From the NCBI GenBank assembly GCA_025465145.1, contig JAODNS010000119.1:1-5964 (forward strand): a stretch of DNA of 5,964 nt, written 5' to 3'. Under the pieces are notes generated by a model that was not told where the DNA came from, did no database searches, and was given only the letters and a program-made list of their open reading frames with translations. The position numbers and the translations under genes are program-made. This DNA comes from Frankiales bacterium. GTDB taxonomy: Bacteria > Actinomycetota > Actinomycetes > Mycobacteriales > SCTD01. Positions 5,601 through 5,964 of this stretch are shown in pieces. How positions within the stretch are numbered: the stretch's first letter is position 1; every line of letters starts with the position of its first letter.

Positions 5601-5964
5601 CTACGGGAACGGCCAGGGGCTCGTCCGGCAGGCGCCGACGCCGAGCGTCTGCTGCATCATCACCGGCGCAGGCTCGCCGCGGCCCGGGCAGCCGGCGTGA
5701 CCGCGGCCGAGCGTGTGGCCCACCTCGTGGTTGACCAGGTAGGTGCGGTACGCGTCGAGGTCGTCGCCGTACGGGGGCGCGCCCATCAGCCAGCGCCGGA
5801 CGTTCAGCACCGCCGTGCGCTCCCGCCCGCAGGACAGCCGGCCGTCGGTGCGCAGCGGGGCGCACAGCTCGTCGGTGGTGGACGGGCTCGCCAGGACAAC
5901 CCGCAGGTCGGCGCCGGACGGCACCCGTTGCAGCGACCGGCGGCCGCGGGCGGTCCACGAGCGC
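5601..5964 (-). CDS. DUF3152 family zinc metalloprotease-like protein (N-terminus off the window)
   Basis: The last 121 residues of the protein are visible; the frame runs open to the right edge. The visible part begins RSWTARGRRSLQRVPSGAD and continues LRVVLASPSTTDELCAP, GRLSCGRE, the zinc-protease signature HEVGHTLGRGH (codons 5729 to 5697), then AGCPG, APVMMQQT and a C-terminal CRTSPWPFP. This is the typical DUF3152 ending. HExxHxxxxxH supplies three zinc-binding His and a catalytic Glu, all intact, as in metzincin-like enzymes. Four cysteines in the visible part suggest two disulfides, consistent with an extracytoplasmic domain. Family members usually have an N-terminal membrane anchor or signal, which would be off the window. 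The substrate is unknown. It precedes moeZ on the same strand, as Rv3207c precedes Rv3206c in Mycobacterium. The GTG at 5924 is internal and should not be taken as the start. Confidence 0.93.
   Translation of the reverse strand, partial: RSWTARGRRSLQRVPSGADLRVVLASPSTTDELCAPLRTDGRLSCGRERTAVLNVRRWLMGAPPYGDDLDAYRTYLVNHEVGHTLGRGHAGCPGRGEPAPVMMQQTLGVGACRTSPWPFP

Noticed and set aside
3884..5734. 616-codon plus-strand frame across the KaiC tail and opposite moeZ
   Set aside because: It runs out of frame in the KaiC gene and then antisense to moeZ, with a repetitive Arg/Ala/Asp/Val composition. The real genes there have full family motifs and good ribosome sites.
5494..5958. Alternative minus-strand frame overlapping the DUF3152 gene and the moeZ start
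   Set aside because: It is a shifted frame with low-complexity Arg/Pro content; the neighbouring frame carries the HExxHxxxxxH signature and conserved DUF3152 ending.

Overview
The window is very GC-rich, with strong G/C preference at third codon positions, frequent GTG starts and long spurious antisense frames. This fits an actinobacterium. The gene set agrees: an AdnA-type helicase, a PWWRV-type alkyltransferase-like protein, a MoeZ-type MoeB-rhodanese fusion and a DUF3152 zinc metalloprotease. From memory, Mycobacterium tuberculosis has the same set in the same order near Rv3202c-Rv3207c. The exact genus cannot be told from the sequence.

Layout, left to right. (1) Positions 1-1047, minus strand: the first 349 residues of a UvrD/Rep-type helicase, probably AdnA; the rest lies off the left edge. 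(2) Positions 1189-2004, minus: a secreted trypsin-fold serine protease with an intact catalytic triad. (3) Positions 2072-2440, minus: an alkyltransferase-like (ATL) protein. (4) Positions 2500-4358, plus: a two-gene operon, an RsbW-type HATPase followed by a double-domain KaiC-family ATPase, joined by a 4-base GTGA stop/start overlap. (5) Positions 4355-5533, minus: MoeZ, convergent with the KaiC gene, both stops lying inside one CTAG palindrome. (6) Positions 5601-5964, minus: the C-terminal part of a DUF3152 metalloprotease; its start is off the right edge. There are no RNA genes, insertion sequences, CRISPR arrays or gene-free stretches above 300 bases.

The minus-strand genes look like a conserved chromosomal neighbourhood for DNA repair (AdnA, ATL), sulfur-carrier activation (MoeZ) and an envelope protein (DUF3152). 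The accessory part is the plus-strand HATPase-KaiC pair, set between ATL and MoeZ, and perhaps the secreted protease. The HATPase-KaiC pair is the best candidate for a little-described system. The KaiC homologue keeps both ATPase sites and the Thr equivalent to the clock protein's T432, has Ala at the S431 position, and lacks the C-terminal A-loop and tail that KaiA acts on. It is better read as an ATP-driven signalling protein coupled to an anti-sigma-type kinase than as a clock.
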